Shown: positions 10,978 to 21,878 of the stretch, one piece after another
How positions within the stretch are numbered: position 1 is the stretch's first letter
Layout of the letters: every line of letters begins with the position of its first letter
Assembly: GCA_009801015.1 (NCBI GenBank)
Contig: VHZZ01000533.1
Coordinates: 121,521 to 185,520, forward strand
From: Silene noctiflora
Lineage: Eukaryota; Streptophyta; Magnoliopsida; Caryophyllales; Caryophyllaceae
DNA: 64,000 bases
Reading direction: 5' to 3'
The notes under the pieces: generated by a model
What the model saw: only the letters and a program-made list of their open reading frames with translations
Told to the model about the DNA's origin: nothing
Database searches by the model: none
Translations under genes and position numbers: made by a program

Positions 10978-13900
10978 CTAATCATCCTCACTTTCATCAC
11001 TATATGAAACTAGACCAATCTTTGTTACATCGTCCACTTTTTCCCCATTGCCCTCCGCCTCACAACGTTGTAGAGGATCACGCTGACTAGGTGCTCTTAG
11101 CTGCCCTAACTGTTGTTGCATCTCTGCCAGGCGCTTAGTATTACTTCCTGCTTGTGGCCCTCCAGATGCCTCCACTTTAGCCTTCTTAGCCTGCGGTTTA
11201 ACCTTTATAATCATTCCCAGTGGCTGACCAGCTTGATTTTTCTTTCCCACCATCCTTTTTGGATCCTATCAACAGGAAACACATCAACAAGCAAGTTACT
11301 AAAGTAGTAGAGCATAACAAATTCCATTCCAAGCTCACAGAAGCCACATAACTCCAGTTATCCCCCAAACCCAATTCAGCGTGTACAGCCTCACCTTACG
11401 ATTCTAAGAATAGAATATATTACTCCGTATTAAAGTAGGAGTACATCAATGAGTCAACAAGAAACACATCCAGTTGATTCTTCATGAGAAGTAAATTCAT
11501 CCTTCTTAACCAAATGCGTCAGTACCAATCAATAATATGCTCATTACATTTCAACTACTCAACAATATAACAACATCACATGGTCTGCAGATTACAGAAC
11601 TTTGCAAGAGCAATCTCCATTCTATACCCCTCTGGCCTCTACAACATAAGACAAACACATAAAATACAGGGTGATAAAGCAAACCTCTAAAGGTACAACA
11701 TTCAGCCCTCAGCTAATCGTTGTAATAATGATAGTATGATACATACAAACTGAGAAAAAAGGTTTAGATCTGTAGCGCACTGACATATCAGCAATACATG
11801 GACTCCTGGATAAAGTTCTTAGGACCTGAATCTTGTTTAATATTGCTAGGCCACAAAAGGAAGCATGCAACGCCTCAATTTCCAAACCATTCATAACGGC
11901 CCAGCCCTTCATCCCCCACCCTCACCCTGAACCTCAGCCTCAAGAAACAAAAAAAAAAAAAAAAAAAAAAAAAAAAAGCACTGGCAATTATTCCCAACAA
12001 ACCTGAACATTAGAAACAGGAAAAAAAAAAAAAAAAAGCACTGGCATTTATTCCCAACAAACCTGAACATTAGAAACAGGAGGTATTTCTTTAACCTGTT
12101 GTACAGTCGAAGATTGTGCCGCCACTGCTGCCTGCAATTGAAAAGCACGAACTTAGAAAAAGAAAGAAAATCGTACAACAAAAAAAGAAGTAAAATTGTA
12201 AACAGTACGTAAGCAAAAAAACTAGTAGAAATGCAGTAGATAAACACAAGTGCATCACATGGAGGGCTATGAAAAAAATTGTTTTTAGTTAAAAAAAACC
12301 AATAACCTAGTGCTTGTTATAACCATAGAAAAACAACAAAGTTACAAGCTACCACCTTAAATACCCCCAAAATCCTGTTTCCAAATTTTTACGATTTAGT
12401 CGACTTAATATCAACTTTAGCTACATAAGGTCATTTCCGGACAAAAAAAAGTTGAACTTGGGGATTTACACATGATTTTAGATTTAAAAAAATATATATT
12501 TGGAACCCTAATCTAACAATACACATTCAATTACACTTGTGTTACTAATATCCCTTATTATGAACCCTAATTTCACAAATTACATTGCATCAACGTCCAT
12601 TCATTCCGTCATTCGCACTTGAATCGTTCACTTATGGCCAGGATGTTGCTCCAACATATCCATTCATCATCATTTCTCCCCTCCCTCCTTTACACATGTT
12701 CATGTTTGAGGAATCTTTTCTTCACGAAGTTACATAATGCAACTATGTGTACCTATCTTTTCTTCACGAAGTTACATAATGCAACTATGTGTACCATTAA
12801 CAACTTTACTAGTAATAATAAACAACAATAAAACGGCCATCTGTTTAGAACCGCTAAGCATTGTTAAGTAACTGGAGGAAGAAGGAAAAAAGACAAAGGG
12901 AGGAGGGTAACAACCCCTTACCCCGCAATACATAATATAACCATGCGCCGCAAACTTAGGAGTAAGGTCGCGAACAAGTCACCCCCCCCCTCCTCCCAAA
13001 TACACACACAGTTTTGCGAGTGGCCTTGGGGTAGTGTTGATGTTGGTACGTATACTTGTTGATGCTCTTACTAAGCCGTTGAGCTACTCACTATCATCTT
13101 CTACTACCCATGATTGGCCATGGACCGTCCAACTTGCGGAGGCGTAATAAGGATAATGCCAAATTATTCTATTAGTTGTGTTTGTACATATTATCTCTTC
13201 CCTTGAACTTAGGTCATACGTTGGTTGTCTACAATTGATGCTTACTCGGACTCTGTGGCAGGCCCAATAAATGGGGTTGTGGCTAAATACACTACATTGT
13301 TTGTGGTAGAAGTGCAAGCCTCTTTATTTCCAGTCCACTCTTATCACAAAGGCATGGAGACTAATGGACGTGTCACTGGGTGAATAGCTAGAGGTGGAAG
13401 TGATAGTGTCCTTTATACATCAGAGAAGATGTTAGGGAGCAATCGAAAATGACGTTGGACCTACATGAAAGAGGCAAGATTGATAATGGTGTAAGCTATG
13501 TACATGTGAGGAATTGGTAGTAGAGATTTCCAACAATGGCATGATAGTCTATTGGATTGGAAAGCCACCAGAGTGGGAGTGGGTTTCTACTTTGTAATCA
13601 TGAAATGATGGGAACGGAGATCATAGATTTATTTGTATGGTGTGAGAAGATCTTTAGGCTTGGGACTAACTTTGACACCTAGGAAGTGACAGAGGAGCTC
13701 TTTGAGAGAAGTACTGATTGGCTAGATGGGTTTCAAAAGGATGTGAGATGAGTTGATGACTATTTCCCAGAGAGAATCGACATAAACCATGGAACCGAGT
13801 GACATCTACATAAACGAAGAGATTAAAAGGGTATGAGAATCATAATGGGGTAAAGGAAGGGAGGGGTGGGAAATATAGTTGCAGAAGGCACAAGTGAGAA

Positions 13901-15122
13901 GATAATACTTAGGTTTGGTTAGAGTGGCTTACAAGAAGGCATTACTAATGTCGAGTTGACAGACTGTGCATAAGACTAGGCAATGTGCCGCATTCAACCG
14001 TTGCTAATTTGCTACTGTATTGTACAAAAAGAGTTTAGACTAGGCAATCTGTTTTGGATTAATGTTTTAAAGTTGGTCTGTTGATGTATACTACTAGTCT
14101 TTTTGTTTCAAATAATGATATTCAATAATAGATTTTAGATTTTGAATATGGGGAGTTGATGAAAATATGATACTCTTATAAATAAAATTAGTAGGAAACT
14201 TGGCAAGGGCAAGGTATTGAACCTTCCTTCCGAATGGGAGGTTGCTCAATTTCAAGTTAAATACTTGCTCCATCCCAATTTGGCATAGAAGAAAAAAAGA
14301 TAAGAGAGTTTAGAAAGAAGAAGGTGAATAGGGAGTGAAAGAAAGAGGGAGAAAGAAGAATAGAAGATACTTGGAAGGTGCGGAGTTGTTGGGCTTCTTG
14401 GTCAGCAATGAGGCGTTCGTATTCCTTCTGGGACTGGCGAAGCAATAGAAAGGAGAAATAGAGTTAGAGGGTGAATGAAGAAGAATAAACAAGGAAAGTG
14501 AAAAAGTAGAGAGAAATGGTGAATCAGACGGAGTCTAAGTTGTCCAGGAATTCAGTCTCGTCTTGGTCCAAAGCCTTAGGGGGTCCTGAAAGATGATGCA
14601 AACATTAGAATAGAATGTAAGCAGGAAAGCTCTTTCCTTAGGGGATTGATGCAAACAGAATAGCTTGAGGAAAGCCTTAGGGGATTGATGCAAACAGAAT
14701 AGAATGTAAGCAAGAAGCAGGTAGATAGTCGAAATAGGAGGAAGGAAGAAACGACATACGGTGCTTGAAACGGTCATTAAATTCGGCATCGCGTTTGTCC
14801 TTGTTCTCTTTTAATATCTGTCAAATCCCAAATGATGAAGAACTAATATGCATTTGTCAAATTAAAGAAGAAGAAGAAGAAGACGATGATTGATTGATTG
14901 ATAACCTCGAAAAGCGGACGGTCCCTCTGAGCAGTGCCATCTTCGAGTCTTTCACCCCTGTTATTCTTGGCCTCATCTAACTGAGAATTAGAATTAGAAT
15001 TAGAATTAGAATTAGGGTTGTTAATTAATAGTATAAATCTCAGAAATACAAACCTGTTCCTGTGATACAAAATTCATCAACCTAATCCCAGAAGGAGGAC
15101 CATCGCCTACTTGTTCTGCCAT
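10978..15122 (-). CDS. NIP30/FAM192A (PSME3IP1) family nuclear protein
   Basis: Seven exons on the minus strand (15054-15122, 14906-14980, 14760-14817, 14530-14585, 14371-14433, 12063-12131, 10978-11265) join in frame to 225 aa. Residues 12-115 match the NIP30 domain: the IRLMNFVS start, QLDEAK, and the alternating-charge helix EYERLIADQEAQQL. The C-terminal part is Lys-rich (KVKPQAKKAKVEA), suggesting nuclear location, and ends in an acidic SYSDESEDD tail. The animal homologue binds the nuclear proteasome activator PA28-gamma; a role in plants is inferred only. Intron 5 (12132-14370) is 2.2 kb and contains a copia relic and several local duplications. The gene lies head-to-head with SEC23, start codons 875 bp apart. 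Confidence 0.85.
11978..12080. repeat. 43-bp tandem duplication spanning an exon end and splice donor
   Basis: Two 43-bp copies (11978-12020 and 12038-12080) differ at one base and are separated by an A run; another A run of about 29 lies just left. The right copy overlaps the last 18 bases of exon 6 of the NIP30-like gene and its GT donor, so the left copy carries a duplicate donor about 60 bases into the intron. Confidence 0.85.
12713..12795. repeat. Exact 42-bp tandem duplication in intron 5 of the NIP30-like gene
   Basis: Units 12713-12754 and 12755-12795 are identical over the full overlap, beginning ATCTTTTCTTCACGAAG. Identity suggests a recent local duplication. No function is evident. 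Confidence 0.85.
13080..14010 (-). mobile_element. Degenerate Ty1/copia pol fragment (reverse transcriptase to RNase H)
   Basis: Read on the minus strand, the order is that of a copia polyprotein, broken by stops and frameshifts: QLDISNAFL (RT start, near 13950), a YVDxxxxxSSH stretch, FLGVKVSPKP, then KPTPT, AYTIINLASF and an RNase H start STTNNVVYLA. It lies in intron 5 of the NIP30-like gene, in the same orientation. A short plus-strand match to the copia RNase H end (VDALTKPL, 13058-13081) suggests a rearranged tail. No LTRs were found. It is dead sequence. Confidence 0.7.
14595..14711. repeat. Local tandem duplications in intron 3 of the NIP30-like gene
   Basis: The phrase GGGGATTGATGCAAACAGAATAG occurs twice (about 14640-14662 and 14680-14702), and a related GATGCAAAC...AGAATAGAATGTAAGCA block lies just left, giving two to three diverged copies of a roughly 40-bp unit. 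Confidence 0.6.
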
Positions 15123-15997
15123 AACTACTGGTCGCTTTTGTTTATCCTTTTGCCTCGTTACTTATATTCGACTATTCTCTAGGTGTAGTTGATAACAGAT
15201 ATAGATACAGATGCATACGCCTTCATCACTTCCATTGCCTCCTCTCCCGTCCCACTCTAGGCAACATGACTTTTTTTTTTTTTTTTTTAATTACATAAAT
15301 AACCGAGCTTATAACTAACTTAAGATTATACCCTCACAATCTCACATCATGACAAGTCTGACTCGACATGAACCCGGAAATATTACAACCGAAACTGACC
15401 TTACCTGACTCGATGACGACCCGTAACCCGACATGACCCGATGTAGTGACCCGAACCCGGCTTAGAAACGAACTGATATTGACCCGATTAAATTAATAAC
15501 CTAACAATTATTAAACTTAATATTGATCAAAATAAAATTGATTTTGTGTCTAAAATGATAAGTTTGGCTTAATAATGGTAAAAAGTAAATTTAATGGTAA
15601 AAATTTGAAGTAATGTGATAAAGCAACCAGACTCGATAATGAACCGACCGAAAACCGATCATTATATAATTTTGACCAATAACCAGACCCGATAACGACT
15701 CCGAACGTGACTCAAAGCCTCACCCAAGATGACTTGTACCCAATATGACCCGACAAGACTGACCCGATTGGCGCATCTAAAACCCCCCTAAGTCCACCCT
15801 ACCAAAACCCGATCGTCTCTTTGCCCCCACTTTCATCCAAAATCTGTATTCTTTCGTCCCTACTACGCTACTGCCTACTTCGATTACATCGAATCACTTT
15901 GTGTCTTAAAATCTGGGTTTGGCTGACTGGTGGAGTGAGGGAAGCCGTAGGAATGTTGGTTTTGTTTATGAATAATTGATTTGATTAAGAAAGGCAA
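15123..15997. promoter_or_regulatory. Divergent spacer between NIP30-like and SEC23 genes, with GACCCGA-rich repeats
   Basis: 875 bp between two start codons facing apart, so it must serve as both promoters. It contains a T run at about 15270-15288 and, from about 15345 to 15775, many scattered copies of TGACCCGA, ACCCGACATGACCCG and close variants on the same strand. That repetition is not coding and looks like a degenerate simple-sequence repeat. SEC23 5' leader sequence probably occupies the last 150-200 bases. Confidence 0.55.
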
Positions 15998-18900
15998 ATG
16001 GGGGAAAGGGAAGCAACAATGCCGAGATTCGTTCGACCACCATTGTTGCAGAAGCCGGATCAGAATCAGATGTCGCCATCGACGATAACATCATCAACAG
16101 CATCACCACAAATGAGCACACCACCAGGACCACCTGTATTCACGTCGCCGGTTAGGCCAGCTGCGGTTCCATTCAGAACATCACCAGCGTCACCACAACC
16201 AGCTGTACTACCACCTTCTTCACCTCCAGGTTTTGCCCACTCAGATCTCCCTCACCAATTCTCACCTGCCCCCGATCTCCTCGTCTCCCCACACTCCCTT
16301 CCTGCTGCTCCCCACCTTCTCTTTTCTGCTTATAAGGTTCCTCCTACTCTTTCCTTCATGCTTTACTTCTTTTATTCTTTCTATCTGTCCCTATTTCCCT
16401 ATTTCATTTCTTTGTTTTTCAGGTTCTCAAGCACAAAAAGCTTTCTAATCTTCCCAGTTTGGGTCTCGGTGTTTTGGTCTCTCCCGCTAGAGACATCTCC
16501 TTTGCCCCTCAAATCATCGACCGCGATCCTCACCGCTGTCACAATTGTGGTGCTTTTTCTAATCCTTTTTGTAACATCCTTCCCGTCTCTGGCCAGTGGC
16601 AATGTGCCCTCTGTCGTTCCTTGAATGTCAGCCAAGGCGAGTATGTTGCCTCTACCAAAGATGAGCTTCATAACTTTCCTGAGCTTTCCTCCCCCGTCGT
16701 TGAGTACGTCCATACTGCCTCCAGGATCTCTGGCTTTGTTCCTGTTTCCGATTCTAGGATGTCTGCTCCTGTTGTGCTCGTCATTGATGAGTCTTTAGAC
16801 GAACCCCACCTACAGCATTTGCAAAGTTCCCTCCATGCCTTCGTTGACTCTCTCCCCCCCGCAACTAGGATTGGAATTATTTCTTATGGCCGCTCTGTTT
16901 CTGTCTATGACTTCTCTGAAGAATCCATTGCATCTGCTGACTTGCTCCCTGGTGATAAGTCGCCGTCCGAGGACAGTCTCAAAGCTTTGATCTATGGGAC
17001 CGGTGTATACCTGTCCCCTATTCATGCTTCCTTACCTGTGGCCCATACTATTTTCTCCTCACTCAGGCCGTACAAGGCAAACACTCCTGAGGCTTCAAGG
17101 GACCGCTGTTTGGGTACCGCTGTGGAGATTGCCCTAGCAATCATAAGAGGCCCGTCTGCTGAAATGTCTCGTGGGGTGGTTAAGAGGCCTGGAGGTAATA
17201 GTAGGGTGCTCGTGTGTGCTGCTGGCCCCAATACTTACGGACCTGGATCGATTCCTCATTCTTTCAGTCATCCAAACTATGCCTTTCTCGAGAAGACTGC
17301 GACCAAGTGGATGGACAATTTGGGTCGAGAGGCTCATAGACAACAAACAGTTGTGGATGTTCTTTGTGCTGGGACATGTCCTGTGCGAGTTCCAGTTCTG
17401 CAACCTCTCTCTGGAGCTTCAGGTGGTGTTCTCATCCTTCAAGATGATTTTGGGGAGGCCTTTGGTGTGAACTTGCAGAGGGCTTCCAGTAGGGCTTCAG
17501 GTTCACATGGTTTACTGGAGATTCGGACCCCTGAGGATATTGTTGTTACCCAGCTTATTGGTCCTGGCGAGGAAGCCCATTTGGATACTCGGGATAGTTT
17601 TAAGAACGATACCTCTATTTCCCTTCAGATGCTGAGTGTGGAAGAAACACAAAGCTTCTCGGTCTTCATGGAACTGAAAAGAGACATCAAGATTGATCAT
17701 GTATTTTTCCAGTTTGCAATACAGTATTCCAATGTCTTCCAAACGGATATTACTAGAGTTATGACAGTAAGATTGCCTACCGTTGATAGTCTTTCGGCCT
17801 ATCTTGACAGTGTTGAAGACGANGTGGCTGCAGTTCTTATTGCCAAGAGGACTCTTTTGCGAGCCAAAACTGCTCCAGATGCTATTGACATGCGGTCAAC
17901 CATAGATGAAAGAGTTAAAGCTATGGCTCTGAATCTTGGTTCTCAAGTTCCCAAATCAAAGCTTTATAAATTCCCCAAGGAGCTCTCTTCTTTGCCAGAG
18001 CTTCTGTTCCATCTTAGAAGAGGCCCATTGTTGGGAAGCATTGTTGGTCACGAGGACGAGAGAATTGTATTGAGGAACATATTTCTTAATGCATCCTTTG
18101 ATCTCTCGCTGCGAATGGTTGCTCCTAGATGTCTAATGCATCGGGAAGGGGGTACCTTTGAAGAGTTACCTGCTTATGATCTTGCAATGCAGTCAGACAC
18201 TGCTGTAGTATTGGATCATGGTACAGACATCTTCATTTGGCTGGTAAGCTTCTTCTGCCCCTAACTTCCTGTACTATTATGCTCTGTTTATTCATTGCTT
18301 AAGGGTGTCTGCATCTTTTAATCAACTGTCAAGATGTCATGTATGCATTGAACTGAACACTCAGTTCACATCAAGTCTTATTTACTTTTTAGATCTTAGT
18401 GTCTTAATTTACCATTGGGAGAATCAATAATTGGTGAGAACTGTGTATAGTATGGAAAATACAATTAGGTATTCGAGATGGGTGTCACTTGGCTAAGGAA
18501 GGGCATGCAGACATAAGAATCACCCACTTGTCTGCTGGTTGTAGTTCTCGTTCCTGTGCATTCTTCGGTTAGAGGATTTTGTTCCTCTCTCTCTTGTGGA
18601 CCCTTCCATTAAACGTTGAAAGAGCTAGGTTCCTGAACAGACAATTTATTTGTTCAAGATCAAACGGTGTCAATTTTGACCAAGATTTTCTCTCTGTAGT
18701 GTCTATACACTAGGTACAAGTGACCGTACAACTTCTTTGAAATGATAAAATGAAAATAATTGTTTTCAAAAATTTAAGGGGACTAAAGATACATTTTATT
18801 TCTACACATGTTGGGAGAAATTAATAGCCAAAGTTGACATCGGTTAACCCTCAAAGTTAAATGGAAACAACCAAAATGGGATGGAGGTGGTACTGCATCA

Positions 18901-20415
18901 AAAATGACTTGAGTTATTTTATACAATCATACCTGGCTCAGAAGGTATGGATTGTGATGCTCCTAATTGCTGTGTTATAGTCTTGTAGACACCCGTGAAG
19001 AGAAAATGCATGGGCAGGTCAGTTAAATTGACCATGTCCTACTCTCTCTATTTTCTGACCTATTTCAGTGATTTGTTCTGGTCAAGGGTTCCTGGCAATT
19101 TTTTTTTTCGTCACTCCATTAATTAGCTTCTGCCAAATGCATTCCTTGCATACCCATTTCTTGTCAGACTCCAGTCTCCTTCGCCCATTCTGGCTTCTAA
19201 TGAGTTTTTAATATTCAGGGCGCTGAGCTATCTGCTCAAGAAGGAAAATGTGCTGCAGCCTTAGCAGCCTGCAGAACACTGGCTGAAGAACTTAGCGAGT
19301 CACGTTTTCCTGCTCCACGAATTCTTGCATTCAAGGTTACATTTGTTTTCTCTTCTGTTGTTGAGTTCCTCGTCTAAGCTTTTTCTTCAATTCTTCAGAT
19401 AAATGGTGAATCCTATTTTATTAATCCTTGGCAGGAAGGGACCTCCCAAGCACGTTATTTTGTCTCTAGACTAATACCAGCTCACAAGGATCCAGCTTAC
19501 GAGCAGGTGGGCAGTTACCACTATGAGTAATTTATTGTGGACCTATTAGCAGTTTGCTTTGTACGTCAGTTAAATGTCTCATTTATTAATATGACGTTAT
19601 CATATGATGAAGCCTTATTAATTCGCCCATCATAAGCCATATAAAACAGATGCTACTATATCACCGTCAATTTTATTTTTTGTTCTCTCATTTCTTTTAC
19701 CTACCATCACCACCACCATGCTCCTCCCCCCTTCTGACCACCCAACCCCCAACCCACCACCCTGAACAACCTTCCTCTACCTTACGCCCTCATTAACCTC
19801 CATGTCCCCGCCCTCCCTTCAGCCAATTTCCAAGAGTCCAAGACCTCCGTTGCTTCCAACTTACTCTCTCACCTAGATGCGCGACATGAATGTCCACCAT
19901 GGTCGTTCTGGCGCCATGGTTGACCTGCAACAAAGCCATTTTTCACACTATATTCATTTTATTAGTGTCCAAACTAGTGTCACACTTTATTATGTACTCT
20001 ATCTATTTAGATTGTTCTATTTGTCCTTACTTTTTATTGCTTTTATACTTTTCTTTTTCTCTATGTTTAGTTTGCATTTGTTGGGAGCCATTGAGGCACT
20101 TGGGTAATGTTGTTTACTTTGCATTGATGGTTTCTAACAAAGATTCATGTTAGCTGGATCATTTGGGACTAAAGCTTTGTTGTGGTTATAAATGGAAGAA
20201 AGAGAAAGGAAGAACAATAACCATGTCGAGTAGGAATTTTCCTAGGACTAAAGTAGGTGTATGGTAAATGGTTGCAGGAAGCGAGATTTCCGCAGCTGCG
20301 AACCTTAGGAGCAGAAGAGAGGGCCAAGTTGAAGAGTAGCTTTATTCCGTTTGACGATCCAAGCTTCTGTGAGTGGATGCGAAGCCTAAAACTGGTGCCA
20401 CCAGAGCCTAGTTGA
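15998..20415 (+). CDS. SEC23: SEC23-family COPII coat protein
   Basis: Exons 15998-16336, 16423-18243, 19219-19335, 19435-19506 and 20278-20415 join to 828 aa. SEC23 is the SAR1 GTPase-activating subunit of the inner COPII coat and drives ER-to-Golgi vesicle budding. After a ~110-residue Pro/Ser-rich N-terminal extension, which classical SEC23 lacks, comes the Sec23/24 zinc finger (Cys152, Cys155, Cys174, Cys177). The von Willebrand-like trunk, beta-sandwich, helical and C-terminal gelsolin-like regions follow in normal order, and the end matches the family (FCEWMRSLKL). The N-terminal extension recalls SEC24, but the zinc-finger context and trunk look like the plant SEC23 branch. One base is ambiguous (17823), leaving residue 580 as Asp or Glu. 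A polyadenylation-like AATAAAA lies about 225 bases after the stop. Confidence 0.9.
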
Positions 20416-21772
20416 CAATCTTGATGAGAGTCTTTGGTTGAGTGAGGGACTGAACTGAGCTGCAGTTTGGTGACCACACATTTGGGTGTGGGTTTTTATT
20501 GTACGACGTCACTGTTATGCTGCTTGTCCCTTGATTCTTGGACATACACAGTCAAACTCTGAGATAAGAACACTTTTACTCCGCACAGGGCAAGGGTGGG
20601 CATTGTATGGGCTTCTAATTCTTGTTCCCTATTCAGAGCTTAATAAAATTTCTAGTTAGGCTTGCAGAATGTTCGCTTAAAAAGTCAGTTAATTTTTGAC
20701 TGAAACTTGCTCGGTCAGAAAGAAATTTAGGTTTCATTCAATGCGGAAATTGACAATACTTCTCTTAGCAACAGATACCCCATAGATCTTCTGATTGATT
20801 ACAGATTTACAGTGCATATGGATACGCCGGTATTAGGTATACATTGGTTATATAATATAATAATATAATCTTTTCATGATTTAACGCCTCTTTATGGAGA
20901 AATGATCCTCTCCACTGCTTTCTCTCTCTCTCTATTTTTTGTCCATTATTTCTAATAGATTGGGTGTTTATTTCGTTGTACGTTTTTTATTCATACAAAC
21001 ACTTTTCCAATTATACCCTTGTCATTTCCGCTTCTCTCAAATCCTCTCATTTTTTTTTTCTTTTTTTTTTTTTATTGAAAATGAGCGTAACAAAGGGTAT
21101 AATAAAATAGTGATTGTAATAAATTAAAGTCATTTGGGTCAATTAGTGTACTATATAACCAGTTGTATACATCTGGTAGTATAAATTTAGAGCTTTATAG
21201 CAAATGATTTGAACTTATATGCACATTTTACGAGATTTATTGAAAGGAGTATGAACGCCTTTATAAAAAACTTTTAACTCAAAATATTATATTGAAACTG
21301 AATTGTAAATCAAAATTTTTAAAACCTAAAAAAAATTGTATATAAGCTCAATTAAATTTGTATTTGACGCACGATACTCATATACATCTGGAGAGAGCAT
21401 ATTAAATAAATAAATACCCCTATCTTATTTTTCGTCTATTTAAAATACCTTCCCTATTTATTTTTTTGAAAAATATTTGGGTGTGCCAAAATAAAAGGGA
21501 ACGGTTATTTAAAATAGAAGGGAATAGCTAACCTTAAATTAATCAATTAAAGTTAACTCAATTTTGACACGTGTTGCACTATAATTGGTTGCGTATGAAA
21601 TTTCGATACACATGTATCATGTATGTATCCTCTTCCAAAAAAAAATAGAAAGGCTGAGAATAATCGAATATAGGTAGAGGCGAGTGAATCCGGTGAGCAG
21701 GGTGGATCTGGGGAAGTTGGAGGTTGAATCAAATCTGTTTGGATTTGTGAGAATATTTGTGATAATATATAT

Positions 21773-21826
<54 letters not shown>

Positions 21827-21847
21827 ACAACAAGAACGCTGGGGAGG
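20416..21847. other. Spacer and 5' leader between SEC23 and paladin
   Basis: AT-rich 1.4 kb holding the SEC23 3' UTR at the left (AATAAAA near 20642) and the paladin promoter and leader at the right. A T run lies near 21051-21072. No extra gene is supported apart from the upstream ORF in the paladin leader, listed separately. Confidence 0.45.
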
Positions 21848-21878
21848 ATGTCGATACCAAGAGAGCCAGAATTGGTGA
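21684..21878 (+). other. Polyglutamine upstream ORF in the paladin leader
   Basis: A 64-codon ORF begins at 21684, has a second in-frame ATG at 21771, runs through about 20 CAG/CAA glutamine codons (21774-21833) and stops at 21878. It overlaps the paladin start (21848) by 31 bases in another frame. If the mRNA starts upstream of 21684 or 21771, ribosomes would meet these ATGs first. Whether it is translated is unknown. Confidence 0.4.
21774..21833. repeat. CAG/CAA microsatellite
   Basis: Twenty CAG or CAA triplets in a row immediately upstream of the paladin start codon. It lies in the presumed 5' leader, so length changes would not affect the paladin protein. Confidence 0.9.

Noticed and set aside
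13022-13080. Plus-strand gene fragment reading VDALTKPL
   Set aside because: Matches a copia RNase H ending rather than a host gene; folded into the copia relic.
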